DNA of 21,437 nucleotides, from the NCBI GenBank assembly GCA_964390295.1, contig CAYMHR010000025.1, forward strand, positions 1 to 21,437, written 5' to 3'. The notes under the pieces were generated by a model. The model saw only the letters and a list, made by a program, of their open reading frames with translations. It did not search any database and had not been told where the DNA came from. How positions within the stretch are numbered: the first letter of the stretch is position 1; the number at the start of each line of letters is the position of its first letter. This stretch comes from RGIG3009 sp964390295. Its GTDB lineage: Bacteria > Bacillota > Clostridia > Oscillospirales > Acutalibacteraceae. This document shows, piece after piece, positions 8,429 to 15,076 of this stretch. The position numbers and the translations under genes are program-made.

Positions 8429-9307
8429 ATGACTGCTCACCCGATTCGGAATACCGTCCTCGACGTACTGGTGATTCTGCTAGCAGGTGCGCTGTCCGCA
8501 TTCGGCCTGTACGTGTTTGTATACCCCACGGCGTTCGCTCCCTCCGGTGTTGACGGTTTGGTAACCATTTTGCACAGCTTAACCCAATGGAACGTCGGCT
8601 TGCTGACGTTGGTACTGAACGCGCCGCTTTTGATCCTGGCGTTGTTTGTTCTTAACAAAAAGTACGTTGTCTACACCGTTCTGTACACGTTGGTCAGCTC
8701 GGTCATTCAATCGATGCTGGAGAGCGCGTCGTTTTATCAGTATCATACCGATACCGATCGCTGGATTCCCGTGGTATTTTCCGGCATTATTCTAGGAATA
8801 CGCACCGGCTTGATGCTCAAAATCGGCAGTTCCACCGGCGGCATGGATATTATCGGCAGTGCCATTCAGCTCCGGCGGCCACACATCAACGTGGAAACGC
8901 CGATCACCCTGTTGGGGCTGGTTTCCGTCGCACTTTCCTTCTTCGTGTACAATCGAGACGTAACCTGCCTGTTGCTATCGGCCGTACAGCTTTGCATTGC
9001 CAACTGGGCGATCGGTCTTGTGTTGAAAAATACACGCAACGCCATCGAAGCGAAAATTATCACGCCCAATCCGCAGGAGTTTTCCGAGGAGATTACCAAA
9101 CAGCTCCGGCACGGTGCCACAGTCGTCCCCTGCTCCGGTATGTTTACCGGGGAGGATAAGTTTATGATCATCACCGTGGTAAACGTCCAGCAGATCGGTG
9201 ACCTGATTCGCATGGCCAAGGCACACACCGATACGTTCGTTTACTTCACACCTGCCAGTGGCGTTTGGGGAAATTTCCGCTGGCGCAAGGACGAGCTCGT
9301 CAAATAA
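8429..9307 (+). CDS. YitT family membrane protein (DUF161/DUF2179)
   Basis: This is a 292-residue membrane protein with about five hydrophobic segments in the first ~200 residues (about 10-32, 55-75, 80-97, 112-130, 158-174 and further to 199). A soluble DUF2179 domain (about 223-278) follows. The family signature SSTGGMDIIG is at 134-143. DUF2179 has a PII-like fold, so a ligand-regulated transporter is a reasonable but unproven idea. It follows the DUF1846 gene by 15 bases with a GCGAGG ribosome site. A short hairpin (9334-9352) and tRNA-Leu follow. Confidence 0.92.
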   Translation: MTAHPIRNTVLDVLVILLAGALSAFGLYVFVYPTAFAPSGVDGLVTILHSLTQWNVGLLTLVLNAPLLILALFVLNKKYVVYTVLYTLVSSVIQSMLESASFYQYHTDTDRWIPVVFSGIILGIRTGLMLKIGSSTGGMDIIGSAIQLRRPHINVETPITLLGLVSVALSFFVYNRDVTCLLLSAVQLCIANWAIGLVLKNTRNAIEAKIITPNPQEFSEEITKQLRHGATVVPCSGMFTGEDKFMIITVVNVQQIGDLIRMAKAHTDTFVYFTPASGVWGNFRWRKDELVK

Positions 9308-9333
9308 CCGTATCCCCCTACAACTTGATATGC

Positions 9334-9352
9334 CAACGGGCTTTGCCCGTTG
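9334..9352 (+). other. Hairpin between the YitT gene and tRNA-Leu
   Basis: Perfect 8-base arms (CAACGGGC and GCCCGTTG) enclose a 3-base loop only 6 bases upstream of the tRNA. No T tract follows, so it is a poor intrinsic terminator. It may be a processing or stability element for a shared transcript. Confidence 0.4.
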
Positions 9353-9358
9353 CTCTAT

Positions 9359-9445
9359 GCCGCTGTGGTGGAATAGGCAGACACAAGGGACTTAAAATCC
9401 CTCGGTAGCAATACCGTACCGGTTCGACCCCGGTCAGCGGCACCA
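9359..9445 (+). tRNA. tRNA-Leu (anticodon UAA)
   Basis: This is an 87-base tRNA with a long variable arm, as expected for a class II leucine tRNA. The acceptor strands GCCGCTG and CAGCGGC pair. The anticodon loop CTTAAAA sits between AGGGA and TCCCT and gives anticodon UAA, reading UUA/UUG. The T-arm GGTTCGACCCC is normal and CCA is encoded. A terminator follows immediately. Confidence 0.97.
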
Positions 9446-9483
9446 AAGCTCCAAAGACATACGTCTTTGGAGCTTTATTTTTT
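9445..9483 (+). terminator. Intrinsic terminator of tRNA-Leu
   Basis: A perfect 14-base stem (9445-9458 with 9463-9476) closes on the tetraloop ATAC and is followed by a run of six T. It begins at the final A of the tRNA CCA end. Confidence 0.93.
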
Positions 9484-9525
9484 CTTCTCCACCATTCGTC
9501 TTTAGGACTTTGGATCGTTAACGGT

Positions 9526-9568
9526 AAAAAGTGCTTTGCAGGGCTTCGCCTTGCCTTTTTTACTTTTT
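9526..9568 (+). terminator. Second terminator-like hairpin
   Basis: Inner arms GCAGGGC (9538-9544) and GCCTTGC (9548-9554) pair with one G-T wobble around TTC, followed by CTTTTTT. Outer AAAAAGT and ACTTTTT can extend the stem. It overlaps the -35 of the next promoter. Confidence 0.55.
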
Positions 9569-9579
9569 AGCAGTATAAT
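9551..9579 (+). promoter_or_regulatory. Promoter of the PPOX-like gene
   Basis: TTGCCT (9551-9556), a 17-base spacer and TATAAT (9574-9579) lie about 70 bases before the start at 9648. The -35 is inside the 3' arm of the upstream hairpin. Confidence 0.6.
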
Positions 9580-9647
9580 AAAGGATGATATATGACGAGC
9601 TATACCAAAGAAGAAGTCATAAAATCGAACTTTATGGAGGTAAGCAA

Positions 9648-10016
9648 ATGAGTAAAGCGTACGATTTTTTGAAAGAATGCGGTTCTTTTTTCGTGTTATC
9701 AATAAATGGGGACTATCCTGCCGGCCGACCATTTGGTGCGGTAATGGAAATTGGCGAGGATTTATACTTATCTACGAATGATATGAATGAAGCCCACAAG
9801 CAAATGCGAGAGAATGAACACATTCAGATTGTTGCAAAAAAAGCGGAATCAAGAGAATGGATTAGAATTACAGGCTTGGCAGCCGAATGTGATAATCAAG
9901 AATTTAAAGATAGAATGCTCGAAGAATGTCCCGTTTTGCAACAGAGAATTGGTGCAGTCGGAATGGAGCATTTTATTATGTTCAAAGTGAAAGTGGAAAG
10001 CGTTGAAATAAAATAG
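9648..10016 (+). CDS. Pyridoxamine 5'-phosphate oxidase-like flavin-binding protein
   Basis: This 122-residue protein has the split-barrel FMN-binding fold pattern of the PPOX-like superfamily: a strand-rich start with GRPFGAVMEIGEDLYLSTND (about 26-45), EHIQIVAKK, then REWIRITGLA. Members bind FMN, F420 or haem; short forms like this are mostly uncharacterised reductases, so no substrate is assigned. The start is fixed by TATGGAGG seven bases upstream; the frame stays open back to 9585. The gene is AT-richer than its neighbours and stands alone, bounded by terminators, suggesting later acquisition. Confidence 0.82.
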   Translation: MSKAYDFLKECGSFFVLSINGDYPAGRPFGAVMEIGEDLYLSTNDMNEAHKQMRENEHIQIVAKKAESREWIRITGLAAECDNQEFKDRMLEECPVLQQRIGAVGMEHFIMFKVKVESVEIK

Positions 10017-10259
10017 TCTGAATGAAAAACACCGTAGAAGGGAGACACTCCGTGAGGCAGTTGTCTTCCTTCGGCTTTTGTAGTCAGTCAGGAAGGATTG
10101 CATTGTAGGTAAAATCAATCGTTTTTCCGTCGCGCCTTCACGCTCCGCCAACTGCCTGATAGTGGATTTACACACGTTCAAAAAATTCGGTACAAACCGG
10201 AAAGACCACGTTTATGGTGTGCGTGGAAGCCGAAAACGGAAAAATTTTCTATTCACCTA
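10017..10259. other. Non-coding gap after the PPOX-like gene
   Basis: I find no gene here. An imperfect hairpin at about 10032-10074, followed by CTTTT, could end the PPOX-like transcript. AGGCAGTTG (about 10053-10062) reappears inverted as CAACTGCCT (about 10150-10159). The significance is unknown; it resembles worn repeat sequence more than a gene. Confidence 0.4.
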
Positions 10260-10309
10260 TTGACACGGTAGGTTTTATGTGTTATTCTAATACCGACCTA
10301 AACGGTAGG
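10260..10309 (+). promoter_or_regulatory. Promoter and likely Rrf2 operator of the metY-isc operon
   Basis: TTGACA (10260-10265), a 17-base spacer and TATTCT (10283-10288) form a good sigma-A promoter. ACGGTAGG occurs twice, at 10265-10272 and 10302-10309. The second copy with TACCG at 10291-10295 forms the inverted repeat TACCG-N7-CGGTA over the expected transcription start. A repressor here would block initiation. The best candidate is the Rrf2 protein encoded last in the operon; that assignment is inference. Confidence 0.65.
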
Positions 10310-10527
10310 CAGAATAAGAACGCTGTGGAGAGGCGGTTGCGTGCGACTGCGACCACGGTCACGACCGCTACGACGGCGGTGAAACGCACGCAAAAATCAA
10401 GGTGGGGATGGATGAATGAAAAATCATTTTGAAAAGCTCGTCCGAGCAAATTTTCGATTCGGGCGAATGTGTTGCTGACATAAAAACCACTACGTAACCC
10501 ATCTCACAACGAAAGGAAATCATCACG
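10310..10527 (+). promoter_or_regulatory. Long structured 5' leader of metY
   Basis: About 230 untranslated bases separate the promoter from metY. A 9-base perfect stem (TTGCGTGCG 10337-10345 with CGCACGCAA 10385-10393) encloses a smaller hairpin ACCGC/GCGGT (10364-10380) and a GACCACGGTC palindrome (10351-10360). Further down, GCTC/GAGC (10436-10447) competes with a 7-base pairing between CGTCCGA and TCGGGCG. I recognise no known riboswitch: the T-box GGNACC core and SAM-I motifs are absent. A 72-codon frame crossing the promoter and part of this leader (10214-10432) has no credible start after the transcription start, so I do not call it a gene. Confidence 0.5.
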
Positions 10528-11823
10528 ATGTCTGACTACAAATTTGAAACCCTACAGCTCCACGTAGGCCAGGAAACGCCCGATCCGGCCACCGACGCCC
10601 GCGCGGTGCCGATCTATGCAACCACTTCGTATGTGTTTCGTGACTGCGAGCAAGCCGCCGCACGATTTGGCCTTACCGACGCCGGCAATATTTACGGTAG
10701 ACTGACCAACTCCACGCAAGACGTGCTTGAGCGGCGCGTGGCAGCACTAGAGGGTGGCGTGGCAGCTTTGGCTCTCGCCTCCGGCGCGGCGGCAATCACA
10801 TACGTCTTGGAGGCGCTCGGCCAAAACGGCGGTCACTTTGTGGCGCAAAAAACGATTTACGGCGGTAGCTACAATCTGTTGGCACACACGTTGCCCGGCT
10901 TCGGCATTACGGCCAGCTTTGTCAACATTCACGACTTAATCGAGGTGGAGTCGGCAATTCAAAGCAATACGCGCGCTATTTATATCGAGACGCTTGGCAA
11001 TCCGAACAGCGATATTCCGGATATTGACGCGCTGGCCGAGCTTGCCCATCGGCACGGTATTCCTCTGGTGGTCGACAACACCTTCGGCACGCCGTATCTG
11101 ATTCGCCCCATCGAGCACGGTGCCGATATCGTCGTTCATTCCGCCACAAAATTTCTCGGCGGTCACGGGACCACGCTCGGCGGCGTGATCGTAGACTCCG
11201 GCAAATTCGATTGGGCGGCAAGCGGCAACTATCCGGCCATTGCCAAGCCCAATCAGAGCTACCACGGCGTATCCTTCGTCGACGCGGCCGGCACGGCGGC
11301 ATTCGTTACCTACATCCGCGCGGTATTACTTCGGGATACGGGCGCAAGCATCTCGCCTTTTGCGGCATTTTTGCTACTGCAAGGCATTGAAACCTTGTCG
11401 CTTCGCTTGGAACGTCACGCAGAAAACACCCGGAGAGTCGTCGATTTTCTAGCAAATCACGCACAGGTGGAGGCGGTTAATCACCCGTCGTTGCCCGGTC
11501 ATCCCGATCACGAGCTGTATCGAAGGTATTTTCCGGCGGGCGGCGGTTCCATTTTCACCTTTGAAATCAAGGGCAGTCAGGCGGAAGCCCACCGGTTCAT
11601 TGATAGCCTTCAAATTTTCTCTCTACTGGCGAATGTAGCCGACGTAAAAAGTCTGGTTATCCATCCGGCAACGACAACGCACAGCCAGCTTTCCGCCGAA
11701 GAACTGGCAGACCAAGGAATCAAGCCCAACACCATTCGTTTGTCCATCGGCACGGAGCATATCGACGATATTCTGGCCGACCTGCAAAACGGGTTTGATG
11801 CCGTAAGAAACGCACGGAGGTAA
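10528..11823 (+). CDS. metY: O-acetylhomoserine sulfhydrylase (MetY type)
   Basis: This 431-residue PLP enzyme of the Cys/Met-metabolism class is predicted to condense O-acetylhomoserine with sulfide to give homocysteine; some members also accept O-acetylserine. Family motifs include VPIYATTSYVF (28-37), the phosphate-binding YGR (56-58), VVDNTFGTPY (181-190) and the PLP lysine in HSATKFLGGHG (Lys208). The length of about 430 residues distinguishes MetY from the shorter MetB/MetC enzymes. An AAAGGAA site precedes the ATG. It heads an operon in which cysK follows after 4 bases. Confidence 0.94.
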   Translation: MSDYKFETLQLHVGQETPDPATDARAVPIYATTSYVFRDCEQAAARFGLTDAGNIYGRLTNSTQDVLERRVAALEGGVAALALASGAAAITYVLEALGQNGGHFVAQKTIYGGSYNLLAHTLPGFGITASFVNIHDLIEVESAIQSNTRAIYIETLGNPNSDIPDIDALAELAHRHGIPLVVDNTFGTPYLIRPIEHGADIVVHSATKFLGGHGTTLGGVIVDSGKFDWAASGNYPAIAKPNQSYHGVSFVDAAGTAAFVTYIRAVLLRDTGASISPFAAFLLLQGIETLSLRLERHAENTRRVVDFLANHAQVEAVNHPSLPGHPDHELYRRYFPAGGGSIFTFEIKGSQAEAHRFIDSLQIFSLLANVADVKSLVIHPATTTHSQLSAEELADQGIKPNTIRLSIGTEHIDDILADLQNGFDAVRNARR

Positions 11824-11827
11824 CGGT

Positions 11828-12760
11828 ATGTCAAACGTCTATACGTCTGCCGACCAGTTGATCGGCAAAACACCGCTCTTGGAGCTTACCCGCATTGAAA
11901 AAGCGCTGAGTTTGAAAGCGCGGCTGATTGCCAAGTTGGAATATTTTAACCCGGCCGGTTCGGTGAAGGACCGCGTTGCCAAAGCCATTCTCGACGAAGC
12001 TGAAGCATCCGGCAAGCTAAAGCCCGATTCGGTGATCATCGAGCCGACCAGTGGCAATACCGGGATCGGGCTGGCATCGGTAGCGGCGGCACGCGGCTAT
12101 CGTGTGATATTAGCCATGCCCGAAACGATGTCGGTGGAACGCCGCCGACTGATGCAGGCGTACGGTGCCGAGCTGGTGCTGACCAAGGGAGCCGAAGGCA
12201 TGAAGGGTGCGATTGCCAAGGCGGAGGAGCTTGCCGCCCAAACGCCTAACGCCTTGATTGCCGGTCAGTTTGTCAACCCTGCCAACCCGAAAGCGCACCG
12301 AGAAAACACCGGCCCTGAAATTTTCAACGACACCGACGGCGAGGTGGATATTTTCGTGGCGGGAGTCGGTACCGGCGGCACGATCACCGGGGTGGGAGAA
12401 TATTTGAAATCGAAAAACCCCCGCATTCAGGTCGTCGCGGTCGAGCCGGCCTCCTCGCCGGTGCTCTCCGCGGGCGTTGCCGGGCCTCATCAAATTCAAG
12501 GGATCGGTGCCGGTTTTCTTCCTGCCGTCCTCAATACCGACGTTTACGACGAGGTGATCCCCGTCTCCAACGAGGATGCTTTTGCCATGGGAAAACGGAT
12601 CGGCAGGAGCGAAGGCATTCTCGTTGGTATTTCTTCCGGTGCCGCCGTTGTTGCCGCCGTTCAGTTGGCAAAGCGTCCCGAAAACGAGGGCAAAACCATT
12701 GTCGTTCTTCTGCCCGACACCGGTGACCGCTATCTCTCGACGGCACTGTTTAACGACTGA
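11828..12760 (+). CDS. cysK: Cysteine synthase A
   Basis: This 310-residue O-acetylserine sulfhydrylase makes cysteine from O-acetylserine and sulfide. The PLP lysine is in GSVKDR (Lys47), the substrate loop is PTSGNTG (73-79), the phosphate loop is GTGGTITG (181-188) and GISSGAA lies near the C-terminus. Length and motifs fit CysK rather than the cystathionine beta-synthase form. GGAGGT precedes the ATG. It sits four bases after metY and 20 before iscS, so cysteine is made and passed to the desulfurase from one transcript. Confidence 0.95.
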   Translation: MSNVYTSADQLIGKTPLLELTRIEKALSLKARLIAKLEYFNPAGSVKDRVAKAILDEAEASGKLKPDSVIIEPTSGNTGIGLASVAAARGYRVILAMPETMSVERRRLMQAYGAELVLTKGAEGMKGAIAKAEELAAQTPNALIAGQFVNPANPKAHRENTGPEIFNDTDGEVDIFVAGVGTGGTITGVGEYLKSKNPRIQVVAVEPASSPVLSAGVAGPHQIQGIGAGFLPAVLNTDVYDEVIPVSNEDAFAMGKRIGRSEGILVGISSGAAVVAAVQLAKRPENEGKTIVVLLPDTGDRYLSTALFND

Positions 12761-12780
12761 AACACGATGGAGAGAAACGT

Positions 12781-13968
12781 ATGATTTATCTTGATAACGC
12801 GGCAACAACCAAAATGAGCGAGTCGGCCATTCGCGCCATGCTTCCCTATCTGGATGGCGTATACGGTAATCCTTCCAGCCTTCATTCTGCCGGACAAAAA
12901 GCAAACGAAGCACTGGTTGATGCCCGTCAACGCATCGCCAAGCAATTGGGGTGTGAGGCGAGAGAGATCACCTTCACCTCCGGCGGTAGCGAAGCGGACA
13001 ATCAGGCCGTTCTGTCCGCCGCCCGCATCGGCCGAAAACGCGGAAAGATGCACGTGATCTCCACCGCCTTTGAGCACCACGCCGTTTTGCATACGCTACG
13101 ACGGCTTGAAAACGATGGCTTTACCATCACGCTTCTTGACGTTCACGAAAACGGGCTGGTAACACCCGAACAAGTCGCCAACGCCATTCGAGAAGACACC
13201 TGTCTTGTGACCGTGATGTATGCCAACAACGAAATCGGTACTATTCAGCCGATTCGGGAAATCGGTGAGCTGTGCCGCAACAGAGGCGTGCTTTTTCACA
13301 CCGACGCGGTACAGGCGGTCGGGCATCTTCAGATCGACGTCCAAGAACAGCAGATCGACATGCTGTCCTTGTCGGCACATAAATTTCACGGTCCGAAAGG
13401 GGTCGGCGTCTTATACGCACGCAAAGGAATCCCCCTGACGAGTCTGATTGAAGGCGGTGCGCAGGAGCGCGGCAAGCGCGCCGGCACCGAGAACGTCCCG
13501 GCCATCATGGGCATGGCGGCGGCAATGGAAGACGCTTATCATCGCATGGGCGAAAAAACGGAAAAGCTGATACTCTTGCGTGACAAGCTGATTGCCGGGC
13601 TGTCCCGGATCCCACATTCGGTTCTCAATGGCGACGCCAAGCAGAGGCTACCGGGCAACGTCAATTTCTGCTTTGAAGGCATCGAGGGGGAATCCCTGCT
13701 TCTGCTTCTCGACGACAAAGGGATTTGTGCATCGTCGGGCTCGGCTTGCACCTCCGGCTCGCTTGAACCCAGTCACGTGCTTCTGGCGATCGGCCGACCC
13801 CACGATATTGCTCACGGCTCACTGCGGCTGTCGCTTTCTGAAGAAACCACCGAGGAAGATGTCGACGACACGATTAAAGCCGTAACGGAAGCTGTGGAAT
13901 ATCTGCGCGGTATTTCTCCCCTGTGGCGTGATCTCGTAAACGGAAATAAAAAATTTGTAATTCAGTGA
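12781..13968 (+). CDS. iscS: Cysteine desulfurase (IscS/NifS family)
   Basis: This 395-residue class V aminotransferase-fold enzyme removes sulfur from cysteine as an enzyme persulfide. It begins MIYLDNAATT as family members do. The PLP lysine is in SAHKFHGPKG (Lys201), and the persulfide cysteine is Cys323 in SSGSACTSG, on the long flexible loop of group I (IscS/NifS) enzymes. GTENVP (235-240) is also conserved. The start has GGAG nine bases upstream. The next gene, 10 bases away, is its scaffold partner, so the role is Fe-S cluster assembly; supply of other sulfur-relay pathways is possible too. Confidence 0.95.
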   Translation: MIYLDNAATTKMSESAIRAMLPYLDGVYGNPSSLHSAGQKANEALVDARQRIAKQLGCEAREITFTSGGSEADNQAVLSAARIGRKRGKMHVISTAFEHHAVLHTLRRLENDGFTITLLDVHENGLVTPEQVANAIREDTCLVTVMYANNEIGTIQPIREIGELCRNRGVLFHTDAVQAVGHLQIDVQEQQIDMLSLSAHKFHGPKGVGVLYARKGIPLTSLIEGGAQERGKRAGTENVPAIMGMAAAMEDAYHRMGEKTEKLILLRDKLIAGLSRIPHSVLNGDAKQRLPGNVNFCFEGIEGESLLLLLDDKGICASSGSACTSGSLEPSHVLLAIGRPHDIAHGSLRLSLSEETTEEDVDDTIKAVTEAVEYLRGISPLWRDLVNGNKKFVIQ

Positions 13969-13978
13969 GGAAATACGT

Positions 13979-14416
13979 ATGGCTTTATACAGCGACAAAG
14001 TGATGGATCACTTCCGGAACCCCCGAAACGTCGGCGTAATTGAAGACGCGGACGGGATCGGTGAAGTCGGCAATGCCCAATGCGGCGATATTATGAAAAT
14101 CTATCTGAAAATCGAAAACGACGTGATTGCAGACGTAAAATTTGAAACCTTCGGCTGCGGCAGCGCCATCGCTTCCAGCTCCATGGCCACCACGCTCATC
14201 AAGGGCAAGCCGGTATCCGAGGCGTTGGCGCTCACCAATCAAGCGGTGGCGGAAGCACTGGACGGCTTGCCGCCGCACAAGCTGCACTGCTCCGTTCTTG
14301 CGGAAGAAGCCATCCAAAAAGCGTTGCAAGACTATTTTGACAAAAACGGCATACCGTATGACAAAGCCGCCTTTTCCGATTGCGCCGGCTGTCATCGTTC
14401 GCATGACGACACTTGA
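13979..14416 (+). CDS. iscU: Fe-S cluster scaffold protein IscU/NifU N-terminal type
   Basis: This 145-residue scaffold holds nascent Fe-S clusters. The three ligand cysteines are Cys35 (GNAQCGD), Cys60 (FGCGSA) and Cys104 (HCSVLAEEA), and the conserved Asp37 is present. The C-terminus adds CAGCH (Cys135, Cys138), a tail common in clostridial IscU/NifU proteins and absent from the E. coli one. A GAGG site precedes the ATG. Neither hscBA nor fdx is nearby, consistent with the minimal isc set of anaerobic Firmicutes. Confidence 0.95.
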   Translation: MALYSDKVMDHFRNPRNVGVIEDADGIGEVGNAQCGDIMKIYLKIENDVIADVKFETFGCGSAIASSSMATTLIKGKPVSEALALTNQAVAEALDGLPPHKLHCSVLAEEAIQKALQDYFDKNGIPYDKAAFSDCAGCHRSHDDT

Positions 14417-14467
14417 TTTTTCCGGTGCCGGTGTGGTATTCTTATAAAGATAGCAGGAGGGATCGTC

Positions 14468-14950
14468 ATGATGATTTCAACAAGAGGGCGCTATGCGCTT
14501 CGCGTTTTAATTGATCTTGCCGAGCACGCCGACGCGGGATATATTCCCATGAAGGACGTGGCAGAACGCCAGGGAATCTCCTTGAAATATTTGGAACAAA
14601 TCATACCGGTATTGTCAAAAAACGGCATCGTGGAAGGTGTGCAAGGCAAAGGCGGCGGCTACAAGCTGGTTCCGCCGCCGGAAAAATGCCGGATTGGCGA
14701 CGTGCTCCGACTGACCGAGGGCGATCTTGCTCCGGTTGCCTGTCTGGAGCGAGGGGCACCGTCGTGCGGCAAAGCCTCGGACTGCCGAACGTATCCGATG
14801 TGGGTGGAGTTTTATCAGCTCATCAACCACTTTTTTGACGGCAAGACCTTGGCGGAGTTGATCGATCATCACCGCACGAATCACTGCGACAACGGAGCTG
14901 AACAGCAGGATGCTCCGGATACCGTCCAAAGCAACAGTCACCAGGGATAA
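14468..14950 (+). CDS. Rrf2-family regulator, IscR/CymR-like
   Basis: This 160-residue regulator has the conserved Rrf2 N-terminus (ISTRGRYALRVL), a winged helix (recognition region about 38-50, LKYLEQIIPVLSKNG), and a glycine-rich wing (GVQGKGGGYKL). It carries three cysteines at 92, 100 and 106, in the place where IscR binds its [2Fe-2S] cluster; CymR lacks these. An Fe-S sensor is therefore favoured, but a CymR-like role through CysK is a real alternative given cysK in the operon. AGGAGG lies seven bases before the ATG at 14468. It is last in the operon, 51 bases after iscU, and a weak promoter (TATTCT near 14437) may give separate expression. Confidence 0.9.
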   Translation: MMISTRGRYALRVLIDLAEHADAGYIPMKDVAERQGISLKYLEQIIPVLSKNGIVEGVQGKGGGYKLVPPPEKCRIGDVLRLTEGDLAPVACLERGAPSCGKASDCRTYPMWVEFYQLINHFFDGKTLAELIDHHRTNHCDNGAEQQDAPDTVQSNSHQG

Positions 14951-14966
14951 CCTGCTTGATTCCGTC

Positions 14967-15004
14967 AATTCCGCTCAACCTGTAACTGGCTGAGCGGAAT
15001 TTTT
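14967..15004 (+). terminator. Intrinsic terminator of the metY-isc operon
   Basis: An 11-base perfect stem (14967-14977 with 14991-15001, AATTCCGCTCA/TGAGCGGAATT) is followed by a short T run. It lies 16 bases past the Rrf2 stop. Confidence 0.85.
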
Positions 15005-15013
15005 ATAAACCTC

Positions 15014-15044
15014 TTGACTCTATAACAGTTGTAGAGTTTATAAT
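15014..15044 (+). promoter_or_regulatory. MerR-type promoter of the MATE-MerR operon
   Basis: TTGACT (15014-15019) and TATAAT (15039-15044) are separated by 19 bases rather than 17. The spacer holds a near-perfect 21-base palindrome (15017-15037, arms ACTCTA and TAGAGT with AAC/GTT inside). An overlong spacer with a dyad is the hallmark of promoters activated by DNA distortion by MerR proteins, here surely the one encoded at the operon's end. Confidence 0.85.
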
Positions 15045-15076
15045 AATACGGTTGAAAATCAAGGGGGTTCCTGCTT

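Noticed and set aside
10053..10159. AGGCAGTTG/CAACTGCCT as insertion-sequence ends
   Set aside because: They are only nine bases long, with no transposase between them and no visible target duplication.
10394..10420. Possible T-box core (AAGGTGGGGATGG)
   Set aside because: It lacks the GGNACC bulge sequence, a specifier domain and a following terminator.
10214..10432. 72-codon open frame upstream of metY (Thr/Ala/Arg-rich)
   Set aside because: Its ATGs fall before or inside the promoter -10, so they are not in the transcript. The low-complexity stretch is explained by the GC-rich hairpins.
12110..12913. 267-codon minus-strand frame across cysK and the start of iscS
   Set aside because: It lies opposite two well-supported enzymes and crosses their boundary; no independent evidence.
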